Source: a virus | Strand: one strand, 5' to 3' | DNA length: 23,480 nucleotides | IMG/VR virus record: IMGVR_UViG_3300010885_018120 | Location: 1 to 23,480 of that record | Part shown: in pieces, positions 1 to 4,892 of the stretch | Numbering within the stretch: position 1 is the stretch's first letter | Layout of the letters: each line of letters opens with the position of its first letter | Position numbers and translations under genes: made by a program | Notes under the pieces: model-generated | What the model was told of the DNA's origin: nothing | The model's database searches: none | Seen by the model: only the letters and a program-made list of their open reading frames with translations

Positions 1-1
1 A

Positions 2-121
2 ATTGAGGCGGGAAACCCGCCCGATCTGTGGATAGATGCCTGCAAATGTCACGGCGATGCGATCAAAGACGATGAGAAAATCTTTGCGCTCTACGCCGCT
101 AAAGTCGAGGGCTCGGCATGA
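2..121 (+). CDS. C-terminal fragment of an unknown protein (cut by window start)
   Basis: An open frame runs in from the left edge and stops at TGA 119-121, giving the last 39 residues of a protein. The tail contains LWIDACKCHGDAIKDDEKIF, with two cysteines and a histidine close together (CKCH), and ends KVEGSA. I do not recognise the family. The stop overlaps the ATG of the next gene as ATGA (118-121), the same junction used by the next three genes, which supports real coding and translational coupling. The start lies outside the window. Confidence 0.55.
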   Translation: MEAGNPPDLWIDACKCHGDAIKDDEKIFALYAAKVEGSA

Positions 122-264
122 ACCCCGACGTGTTCAACGATGATCTTCGAGACTGGTACGAAGAACGCGCTGCCTTCCTCGAATACTGCGAAGGATTGGC
201 CCGCGAAGCTGCCGAGCGTTTAGCGTTCGCACAGACCGCTCTTAAGATGAGGGGCAAGTTATGA
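118..264 (+). CDS. Small hypothetical protein, 48 aa
   Basis: An ATG at 118 overlaps the upstream stop as ATGA, and the frame closes at TGA 262-264, which again overlaps the next ATG. The 48-residue product starts MNPDVFNDDLRDWYEERAAF and is helical and charged, with an acidic first half and a basic end (MRGKL). It has no signal peptide, membrane segment or family motif that I recognise. The call rests on its place in a chain of identically overlapping short genes; a function cannot be assigned. Confidence 0.5.
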   Translation: MNPDVFNDDLRDWYEERAAFLEYCEGLAREAAERLAFAQTALKMRGKL

Positions 265-398
265 GCTACGAAAACCACTGGCACAAGCGCGTGCCTCTCG
301 ACATGGCCAGAGAGTACATCGCCAAGGGCTGGCAGGTATGGGGAACCGAGGGCGATGCCGTCGTTTTGATCTGGCTTCACGATGAGGTGCCAGCATGA
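261..398 (+). CDS. Small hypothetical protein, 45 aa
   Basis: The ATG at 261 overlaps the preceding TGA (ATGA), and the frame ends at TGA 396-398, overlapping the next ATG at 395. The product is 45 residues, starts MSYENHWHKRVPLDMAREYI, and contains four tryptophans and three histidines. A pattern of a helix followed by short strands (GWQVWGTEGDAVVLIWL) suggests a small folded domain of the sort common in phage early regions. No family is recognised. The overlap on both sides is the main evidence that it is translated. Confidence 0.5.
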   Translation: MSYENHWHKRVPLDMAREYIAKGWQVWGTEGDAVVLIWLHDEVPA

Positions 399-583
399 AC
401 CCCCACCGCGCCGGCATGGACTACCTCTTGGACATTAAATCCGAAACCGACATTGACCACGCCTTAATGCTTACGATCGCTCTCAAGGCTTTGCAGATGT
501 CCACACCAGTCAACGGACGTGGGGCAGAGCTTCGAAGAATTGCAAGGGCTGAGATAAGGGCAAAGCTGAGGAAAGCAGCATGA
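395..583 (+). CDS. Small hypothetical protein, 62 aa
   Basis: It starts at ATG 395 inside an ATGA overlap and stops at TGA 581-583, overlapping the next ATG at 580. The product begins MNPHRAGMDYLLDIKSETDI and is largely helical; the C-terminal half is strongly basic (ELRRIARAEIRAKLRKAA), which could suit nucleic-acid binding, but no DNA-binding motif is recognised. It is the third of four consecutive short genes joined by the same 4-nt overlap. Confidence 0.55.
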   Translation: MNPHRAGMDYLLDIKSETDIDHALMLTIALKALQMSTPVNGRGAELRRIARAEIRAKLRKAA

Positions 584-852
584 CCCTAGCAGCCCAAGAG
601 CGCATAGCCCTCTACCGCAGAGACAGGGCCTATCACGATCAACGACGCCAAGCGGAGGTAATCGCCATGGCACTCAAACCCGGAACTCACATGGGCGTTC
701 CCCTCACCTCTACAGGACACAAGACCAAGCTGGCCAACGCCAAGATTGTAGACGGCAAGCTGGTGATCACTCCCCCGCCGGCGCTGCCTCACGTCAAAGC
801 GGCTCAGCGCCGGAAGAAAGGCAAAGTCACGGGGGCCAAACCAGCCAAGTGA
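580..852 (+). CDS. Small basic hypothetical protein, 90 aa
   Basis: It starts at ATG 580 (ATGA overlap with the gene before) and stops at TGA 850-852. The 90-residue product has an Arg-rich N-terminal helix (residues 6-26, ERIALYRRDRAYHDQRRQAE), a short beta-like middle (IVDGKLVIT) and a Lys/Arg tail (RRKKGKVTGAKPAK). The overall charge is strongly positive, so binding to nucleic acid is possible but unproven. The next gene begins 39 nt downstream, so this is the last member of the overlapping chain. Confidence 0.55.
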   Translation: MTLAAQERIALYRRDRAYHDQRRQAEVIAMALKPGTHMGVPLTSTGHKTKLANAKIVDGKLVITPPPALPHVKAAQRRKKGKVTGAKPAK

Positions 853-891
853 ACCGCCTAAGCGTGCGCGTCCCGCATAGGACTACACATC

Positions 892-1389
892 ATGAGCATC
901 GAAACCGAACTCGTTCAGCGCTACGGCAAGGACGTTCTCACCGTCCGCACCCGCAACGTGCCGCCGAGGAAGGCCAGGCCGGGTCACTCGCTTGCCGTAG
1001 CCCCTCGCTGCGCATCCAGGGGAAAGCTCGTCAGCGAATTGCGCCGTGAGGGCTCCAAGGCCCACGTCACGCGCCATCGGGTCACAAAGGAGGTGACGGC
1101 CAACTTCGTGTTCACGAACGCGCTGCCAGCCTTCACCAAGCACGCCATGGGCGTTCTGGCCGAGATCCCAAACCGCCAGATCATCAATCTCTATGGAAGC
1201 CGCCCCCAGCCCTTGCCGGCTGAAAAGCCATGGGAACTTAAAGACGACGTGCGGGTGACGGCCGGTCCGTTCGCGGGCAGTGTTGGAAAACTCGTCGAAA
1301 GGCGGGGGCGTCGTCAGTGGCTCGTCGAAAGCCTGGGCCGCAAGTTCTGTGTGCAAACCACAAGCCTTATCCGCATCGACCCTGGTTGA
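892..1389 (+). CDS. KOW-domain protein, NusG/RfaH-like antitermination candidate
   Basis: The product is 165 residues. Residues 118-137 (DDVRVTAGPFAGSVGKLVER) match the KOW motif of NusG-family proteins, where V-R-V-x-x-G-P-F-x-x-x-x-G is the typical pattern. The N-terminal part contains RHRVTKEVTANFVF (61-74) followed by a segment ending RPQPLP, a loose resemblance to the NGN-domain core in which an Arg-rich stretch precedes a G/N-Y/F-x-F-V strand. The total length is close to NusG (about 180 aa). NusG proteins bind RNA polymerase and alter pausing and termination; a phage copy upstream of a long late operon would suit processive antitermination. The NGN assignment is weaker than the KOW one. 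A ribosomal L24-like or unrelated SH3-like protein is the alternative. Confidence 0.55.
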   Translation: MSIETELVQRYGKDVLTVRTRNVPPRKARPGHSLAVAPRCASRGKLVSELRREGSKAHVTRHRVTKEVTANFVFTNALPAFTKHAMGVLAEIPNRQIINLYGSRPQPLPAEKPWELKDDVRVTAGPFAGSVGKLVERRGRRQWLVESLGRKFCVQTTSLIRIDPG

Positions 1390-1479
1390 CCCACTAGACA
1401 TTGTGGCCGAATTCGCGCATAAGAGTTCACGGACGAGTGCCGATTTGTACCGCTGCGGCGACGAAGCGTAGGCACCCCA

Positions 1480-1496
1480 GGGGAATCGATTTCCCC
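1480..1496. repeat. Short palindrome/hairpin, possible operator
   Basis: GGGGAA and TTCCCC (1480-1485 and 1491-1496) are perfect inverted arms around TCGAT. As DNA this resembles a dyad operator; as RNA it forms a 6-bp stem with a 5-nt loop. No T-tract follows, so an intrinsic terminator is unlikely. Function unknown. Confidence 0.4.
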
Positions 1497-1591
1497 ACGA
1501 AACCATTATTGCGCCCGAAGCACAAAGGCGGTCCACACCAGGGCCGCCCGCTTTGCGTTACGCCACTCACACACGCGCTACGCGATACCTA

Positions 1592-1651
1592 TTCCCTGCG
1601 GCGGCAACACAAACCCGCGCTCCACTGCATGCACCGCCGACACGCAGGGAA
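1592..1651. repeat. 60-nt inverted-repeat structure upstream of the accessory genes
   Basis: TTCCCTGCG (1592-1600) is exactly complementary to CGCAGGGAA (1643-1651). Inside, GCGG (1601-1604) can pair with CCGC (1634-1637), extending the fold with an asymmetric bulge of 5 nt. It ends 26 nt before the next start codon, so it could be a structured leader or an operator. There is no T-run after it. Confidence 0.4.
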
Positions 1652-1677
1652 CCTAACACCAGGATGCTGAACGCCAC

Positions 1678-1899
1678 ATGACGCAAACCGTGGAGCAAAT
1701 GTCAGACGAAGACCTGCTCGAAGCGAGAAATGATGTGTCCGTTGGAGCACGAAAGTCAGGACACGGCATTCTTTCTGCAAAGATTATTGACGGTCCTAAC
1801 GCCGGGAAAACCATTGGCGAGGCTATGGCCCTGGAAATGATCGAACGCGAATTATTGCGTAGATCAATCGCGCTCAGCCCAACCCAACAGAAAGGCTAG
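1678..1899 (+). CDS. Small hypothetical protein, 73 aa
   Basis: It starts at ATG 1678 after the structured gap and ends at TAG 1897-1899, three nucleotides before the next gene. The product starts MTQTVEQMSDEDLLEARNDV, with an acidic N-terminal helix, a short beta-like middle (GILSAKIIDGPNAGKTIGEA) and a second helix (ALEMIERELLRR). It has no signal peptide or membrane segment, and the family is not recognised. Its spacing suggests it leads the accessory operon with the barrel protein. Confidence 0.5.
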   Translation: MTQTVEQMSDEDLLEARNDVSVGARKSGHGILSAKIIDGPNAGKTIGEAMALEMIERELLRRSIALSPTQQKG

Positions 1900-1902
1900 A
1901 AC

Positions 1903-2439
1903 ATGCGGAAAGCACTGGTATTTGCCGCCATTCTTCTTGCCTTGTCTGGGTGCAGATCTGCCGCCGCAGACCTCGGCAAGCCTGCCACGTTCGAAGACAT
2001 CATTGCTTTGAAAGGTGCCAGCCCCGCCCGCTGCTACGTCGAGACCAGCGTTGCCGGCACGTTCCTCCGTGCTGATCGGCAAGCCAACGTCGGTATTGGT
2101 GGCGGTTGCGACCTCACCCTTGCAAACATGGTTCTCGGTGGTGGCATTCGTGGCGACTGGAAAGACGGCGCTGGCACTGCGGCCGGCAGCATCTTCGCCA
2201 AGCTCGGCATCGCGATCAACAACGGTGCTGTGATTTATGGCCTGGCCGAGTGGAAGGTTCCTGAGTGGAAGATCAAGGACGCCGGCCAGCTCGGTCTCGG
2301 TGGCGGCGCTGAGCTCTCCCTCAACATCATTAACCCGAAGATTTCCATTTTTACTGAAGGCACATGGGCCGCCAGCAAGTTTGGCACGGCCACCAAAGAC
2401 GACGTGAACGCCCGTGTGGGCCTGCGGTACAAGTTCTGA
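1903..2439 (+). CDS. Exported outer-membrane beta-barrel-like protein
   Basis: The product is 178 residues. Residues 1-22 form a signal peptide (MRK, a hydrophobic core AALLFA-type, then LSGC at 14-17, a possible lipobox, and an AAA-D signal-peptidase-I-like site just after). The remainder alternates glycine and hydrophobic residues in strand-like runs (VGIGGGCDLTLANMVLGGGI; LGLGGGAELSLNI; ISIFTEGTWAA) and ends VGLRYKF, with the C-terminal phenylalanine typical of outer-membrane barrels recognised by BamA. About eight strands fit an Opa/Lom-sized barrel. Phage-encoded barrels such as lambda Lom can alter the host surface; a surface-change or superinfection-exclusion role is inference. AAAGG lies just before the start. 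Confidence 0.6.
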   Translation: MRKALVFAAILLALSGCRSAAADLGKPATFEDIIALKGASPARCYVETSVAGTFLRADRQANVGIGGGCDLTLANMVLGGGIRGDWKDGAGTAAGSIFAKLGIAINNGAVIYGLAEWKVPEWKIKDAGQLGLGGGAELSLNIINPKISIFTEGTWAASKFGTATKDDVNARVGLRYKF

Positions 2440-2549
2440 TGCTCGAGTTCATCGTCACCGTTGCCGTTCTCGCTGCCGCTTGCATTGCGCTCCGCATGAT
2501 CAACCGCGCCGTCGATCGGTACGAGCGAGAATACGACGGCCCCAATTGA
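2439..2549 (+). CDS. Micro-membrane protein, 36 aa
   Basis: ATG 2439 shares its A with the stop of the barrel gene (TGATG), and the frame ends at TGA 2547-2549. The product starts MLEFIVTVAVLAAACIALRM: one hydrophobic helix from residue 3 to 19, then a charged tail (RAVDRYEREYDGPN). This gives a single-pass membrane peptide with an acidic/basic cytoplasmic or periplasmic tail, a layout seen in small phage lysis-control and spanin-like proteins, though nothing identifies it. Its stop overlaps the TTG start of the next micro-gene. Confidence 0.5.
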   Translation: MLEFIVTVAVLAAACIALRMINRAVDRYEREYDGPN

Positions 2550-2632
2550 CCGCTGCAATCCTCGGAACGTGGTTGGTCGTTCTCATCATCGGCATCATCG
2601 CCGGTAATTACCTAGCGGAGCCTGACTGGTGA
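2546..2632 (+). CDS. Micro-membrane protein, 28 aa, TTG start
   Basis: A TTG at 2546 overlaps the previous stop as TTGA, and the frame closes at TGA 2630-2632, overlapping the next GTG. No ATG is available. The product (28 aa) is almost only one membrane helix, with ILGTWLVVLIIGIIAGNYL at its core and an acidic end (AEPDW). The start codon is chosen from the overlap pattern; translation by re-initiation after the upstream stop is likely. Whether it is truly expressed cannot be seen. Confidence 0.4.
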   Translation: MTAAILGTWLVVLIIGIIAGNYLAEPDW

Positions 2633-2814
2633 ACGCAGATCAACTCGTCTCGCAGCTCATGGGCATCATTCGCGCCCTACTCGCCGTGATGGCCCTTTTG
2701 CTGGGTGGCTTTGCCATTTGGAAGATCATCGGCACCGGCTTTTCAGTTGACGCCAAGACTGCCGCAGAGGTGGCCGCATGCTTCGCGATCACGTATTTTT
2801 GCCTAAGCAAGTAG
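2629..2814 (+). CDS. Small two-helix membrane protein, holin-like size
   Basis: It starts at GTG 2629 in a GTGA overlap with the previous stop and ends at TAG 2812-2814. The 61-residue product has one clear membrane helix (residues about 12-35, with ALLAVMALLLGGFAIW) and a second, weaker one (about 44-60, EVAACFAITYFCLS). Two helices and this length fit small class II holins, which pierce the inner membrane at lysis, but holins have little sequence conservation and no endolysin gene is next to it. The holin reading is inference. Confidence 0.5.
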   Translation: MNADQLVSQLMGIIRALLAVMALLLGGFAIWKIIGTGFSVDAKTAAEVAACFAITYFCLSK

Positions 2815-2822
2815 GATAGCCC

Positions 2823-3128
2823 ATGCACCGCCGCAGCTTTCTCCGCCGCCTGTTTGCCGCCGTGCCCGCCGCTGTTGCAGCCCCAGCCGTGGCCGCTGAG
2901 CTTGTGAAAGCTGCGGCGGTGCCTGTGGCCGGTGCAGTAGTTCCCCCGCCCATGCCGCCAGCGCTTCCGTCTCAGTACATCTACACCGGCACGAGCGGGG
3001 ACCACACGCATAGCTGGTGCAGCGTTGGTCCACCGCACACCCATACAGTGACGGTTCAAAACCGCACGCATACGCACAGCGGCGTTAACGGCTGGACCAA
3101 CAATGCGTCCACCTATGTCACCTTCTGA
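2823..3128 (+). CDS. Tat-exported His-rich small protein
   Basis: The product is 101 residues. The N-terminus MHRRSFLRRLFAAVPAAVAA has the twin-arginine motif R-R-x-F-L followed by a mildly hydrophobic Ala-rich helix and an AxA-like cleavage site near residue 25, so export in folded form by the Tat pathway is likely. The mature part has a Pro-rich linker (VVPPPMPPALPSQ) and then three HxH groups (DHTHSW, PHTHTV, RTHTHSG), suggesting metal binding. The HTHTVTV segment closely resembles segments of the tail fibre near 21210 and 21360. AGGAT sits just before the ATG. Function unknown; a periplasmic metal-binding or fibre-related protein is possible. Confidence 0.6.
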   Translation: MHRRSFLRRLFAAVPAAVAAPAVAAELVKAAAVPVAGAVVPPPMPPALPSQYIYTGTSGDHTHSWCSVGPPHTHTVTVQNRTHTHSGVNGWTNNASTYVTF

Positions 3129-3184
3129 AGTCGCCGCCCGCATCCGTGAGCGTATGAGCTCCTTGAAACTCTGGAGAGAACGCC

Positions 3185-4150
3185 ATGAAAGCATTACTTC
3201 GCGAAAGGTTCGGCGACCTTACCGCAACCGGACGGTTCTGGATGTGGGCCGGCCTGATCACGCTGGCTTGCTCGATGGGCATGGCTTACGACTACGGCTC
3301 CCAGGTCTCTTTCAAGCATGGCTTGATCATGGGCGCGTTGACCTTTGCAACGGCGTTCATCATCGAGGAAGCCTATAAGCACTGGCGGCAAGGTATGAAG
3401 GGCGTGGCTATCGGCCTTGCGCTCGTTTCCGTCCCCCTGTTCTGGCAGGAATCCAAAAGCCACATAGCCTACACCGCCGGATTCCGTGGCATCAACGTAG
3501 AGACCGCCAACCTACAGCAGACCAAGTACGACGATGGCAGAGACGACGTGGAGAAGGCCAAGGCCACCCTCGCGCTGTTTGAAAGCCGCCTCGCTGATCT
3601 GCAGAAGGCCAACGGATGGGCTACCACTGTGACGGCCGACGCTCTGCGGGCCAAGCTATCCAGCCTCAATCTTGCAATCGATCAGGAAGCCTCACGCGGC
3701 GGCTGCAAGGCCAAGTGCCTCGTTCGCACCCAAGAGCGCGACGACGTTGCCAGCCGCATCGCCGTGCTCGAGCGCGTGGACGAAACCACAAAGAAGATCG
3801 AAGCCACCAAGGCTGTGATCGCCAATTACAAAGAGAAGGCCGCAGCCGTCGAGCACAAGCCGTCCATCGTCAGTCACCAGAACACCACGCTGTTCAAGCT
3901 GGCATCGCTCGTCACGTCCGGCCAAGTCGAAGCGTCCCCCCTCCTGAAAGAAGTCGTGGAGCAAGAGAACACAATTGGTCTTGCTCTGATGCCTGTGATC
4001 CTTCCCGCGCTTAGCTTTTTCATGATGGGCCTTTATCGCCGTGAGGAAGACGAGACCCCGGCAAAGCCCCGCATAACCTCGCCCAGGCCAACCGTGATCG
4101 ACGGTAGCCGTTCCCTTATTGAAGCCGCCCGTTTGAAGCTCGCAGCATGA
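3185..4150 (+). CDS. Membrane protein with long periplasmic or cytoplasmic coiled coil
   Basis: The product is 321 residues. Hydrophobic segments at about 17-34, 43-61, 71-87 and 264-283 look like four membrane helices. Between the third and fourth lies a long charged helical region (about 110-222) with heptad-like spacing, broken by a Cys pair (GGCKAKC, 173-177). The C-terminus (RREEDETPAKPRIT onward) is hydrophilic. GGAGAG precedes the ATG. I do not recognise the family; a similar layout occurs in membrane-anchored phage accessory proteins, but a role in lysis timing or exclusion would be a guess. The stop overlaps the next ATG as ATGA. Confidence 0.65.
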   Translation: MKALLRERFGDLTATGRFWMWAGLITLACSMGMAYDYGSQVSFKHGLIMGALTFATAFIIEEAYKHWRQGMKGVAIGLALVSVPLFWQESKSHIAYTAGFRGINVETANLQQTKYDDGRDDVEKAKATLALFESRLADLQKANGWATTVTADALRAKLSSLNLAIDQEASRGGCKAKCLVRTQERDDVASRIAVLERVDETTKKIEATKAVIANYKEKAAAVEHKPSIVSHQNTTLFKLASLVTSGQVEASPLLKEVVEQENTIGLALMPVILPALSFFMMGLYRREEDETPAKPRITSPRPTVIDGSRSLIEAARLKLAA

Positions 4151-4362
4151 CAACGACAGACACAGAACCTAAGCGTGGCAGGCCACCGAAGCCCGCCCGC
4201 TCTCGTTTCTGCGGCGCTCTCGAATCCCTACTGGAAGACTACGCAACCCTTCCAGATCAGGACCGCTACCAAGTCGACAAGGCTCTCACCCAACATCTCG
4301 ACCTGATGCCCAAGGATTGGCTCATCGCCACTAGGGCACTTATCGAAGCCCTCAACCGATAG
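4147..4362 (+). CDS. Small protein with AT-hook-like N-terminus, 71 aa
   Basis: It starts at ATG 4147 in an ATGA overlap. Residues 9-16 are KRGRPPKP, the core of an AT-hook (R-G-R-P), which binds the minor groove of AT-rich DNA; the rest is a helical domain (LESLLEDYATLPDQDRYQVD ...). In this packaging neighbourhood it may bind phage or host DNA, but no direct evidence exists, and RGRPPK-like motifs also occur by chance in basic proteins. The family is not recognised. Confidence 0.55.
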   Translation: MTTTDTEPKRGRPPKPARSRFCGALESLLEDYATLPDQDRYQVDKALTQHLDLMPKDWLIATRALIEALNR

Positions 4363-4373
4363 GAACCAGCACC

Positions 4374-4445
4374 ATGGCAAGCAAGCCGAAACCCAAGCCC
4401 CAGGGCAGTGGACCAAAGACCATGCCGAAGGGCAACAAGTGCTGA
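4374..4445 (+). CDS. Tiny Lys/Pro-rich protein, 23 aa
   Basis: ATG 4374 is preceded by AGGA at 4361-4364 (9-nt spacing), and the frame ends at TGA 4443-4445. The product starts MASKPKPKPQGSGPKTMPKG and ends NKC. It is short, and its composition could be chance, but the ribosome site and its fit between the neighbouring genes support it. Its stop lies 2 nt before the parS-like palindrome. Confidence 0.4.
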   Translation: MASKPKPKPQGSGPKTMPKGNKC

Positions 4446-4447
4446 AC

Positions 4448-4463
4448 GGTTCCACGTGAAACA
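4448..4463. promoter_or_regulatory. parS-like ParB binding site before terS
   Basis: The sequence GGTTCCACGTGAAACA matches the bacterial chromosomal parS consensus TGTTNCACGTGAAACA at every defined position except the first base (G for T). The core CACGTG (4453-4458) is palindromic. ParB-family CTPases load on such sites and spread along DNA. The site lies 12 nt before the terS start codon. Recruitment of host ParB, or of a phage ParB-like protein, is inference; the match itself is visible. Confidence 0.6.
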
Positions 4464-4476
4464 ACCTGTGAAACAA
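4456..4476 (+). repeat. Direct repeat of the parS half-site abutting the terS start
   Basis: GTGAAACAA occurs at 4456-4464 and again at 4468-4476, 12 nt apart. The first copy is the right arm of the parS-like palindrome; the last A of the second is the A of the terS ATG. No clear Shine-Dalgarno sequence is present in this stretch, so a bound protein would cover the ribosome entry region. Confidence 0.6.
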
Positions 4477-4892
4477 TGAGTGACGAAACCACTGCAAATG
4501 CAGAGGCAAAACAGAGAAGCCTTGCCAACCTCAAGCCTTTCCAGCCTGGCCAATCAGGCAATCCCGCTGGAAAGGCCAAGGGAACGCGGCACAAGATCAG
4601 CGAAGCGTTCCTTGAGGACATGCACGCGGCATGGAAGACAAAAGGCGCGGAAGCCATCGCCAAGGTTGTCGAAGAGCGACCCCACGAGTTCTTGAAGGTG
4701 GTTGCTGGTCTGCTGCCGCGAGATGTCAACGTCAAAATCGACAACCTGGCAGAGATAGATGACGCCGAACTCGCTGCTAGCCTCGCTGCCCTTAGATCCC
4801 TCGCGAATACCTGCGCTGCTGAAATTGCTCGAGCAGGAGCAATCGAAGCGGAAAGCACAGAACCGGCTCAAGGGTTACGCCCCGTACACTAA
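4476..4892 (+). CDS. Probable terminase small subunit (DUF5681-type)
   Basis: The product is 138 residues. Residues 20-34 (KPFQPGQSGNPAGKA) carry the F-x-P-G-Q-S-G-N-P-A-G motif of the DUF5681 family, found in phage proteins beside large terminases. The next part (SEAFLEDMHAAW ... FLKVVAGLLPRDVNVK) is helical, and the gene lies directly upstream of a P22-like large terminase, where the DNA-recognition subunit is expected. Small terminases bind the packaging site and hand DNA to the large subunit. The final 134 nt overlap the terL start in another frame. The start ATG 4476 abuts the parS-like repeat. Confidence 0.7.
   Translation: MSDETTANAEAKQRSLANLKPFQPGQSGNPAGKAKGTRHKISEAFLEDMHAAWKTKGAEAIAKVVEERPHEFLKVVAGLLPRDVNVKIDNLAEIDDAELAASLAALRSLANTCAAEIARAGAIEAESTEPAQGLRPVH

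Larger units (their letters stand above)
1390..1677 (+). other. 288-nt intergenic region with inverted repeats
   Basis: No open frame here looks coding: the short frames are rich in Arg, His and Pro, as expected from reading GC-rich DNA out of frame. The stretch holds two inverted repeats (listed separately) and is the longest gap in the left third of the window, so it is the likeliest place for a promoter, terminator or structured leader. I see no convincing -35/-10 pair and no T-run terminator. Confidence 0.5.

Noticed and set aside
883-1536. Minus-strand frame (217 aa) covering the KOW gene and the intergenic region
   Set aside because: No recognisable motif, on the strand with no other supported gene, and overlapping a gene with a KOW motif.
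1401-1670. Plus-strand frame (89 aa) in the intergenic gap
   Set aside because: Composition rich in Arg, His, Pro and Cys without any fold-like pattern; the DNA carries inverted repeats instead.
3103-3378. Plus-strand frame (91 aa) between the Tat protein and the membrane protein
   Set aside because: Most of it runs inside the 3185-4150 gene in another frame, and the product is Arg/His/Gly-rich after the first 20 residues. A very short peptide start near 3115 cannot be excluded.
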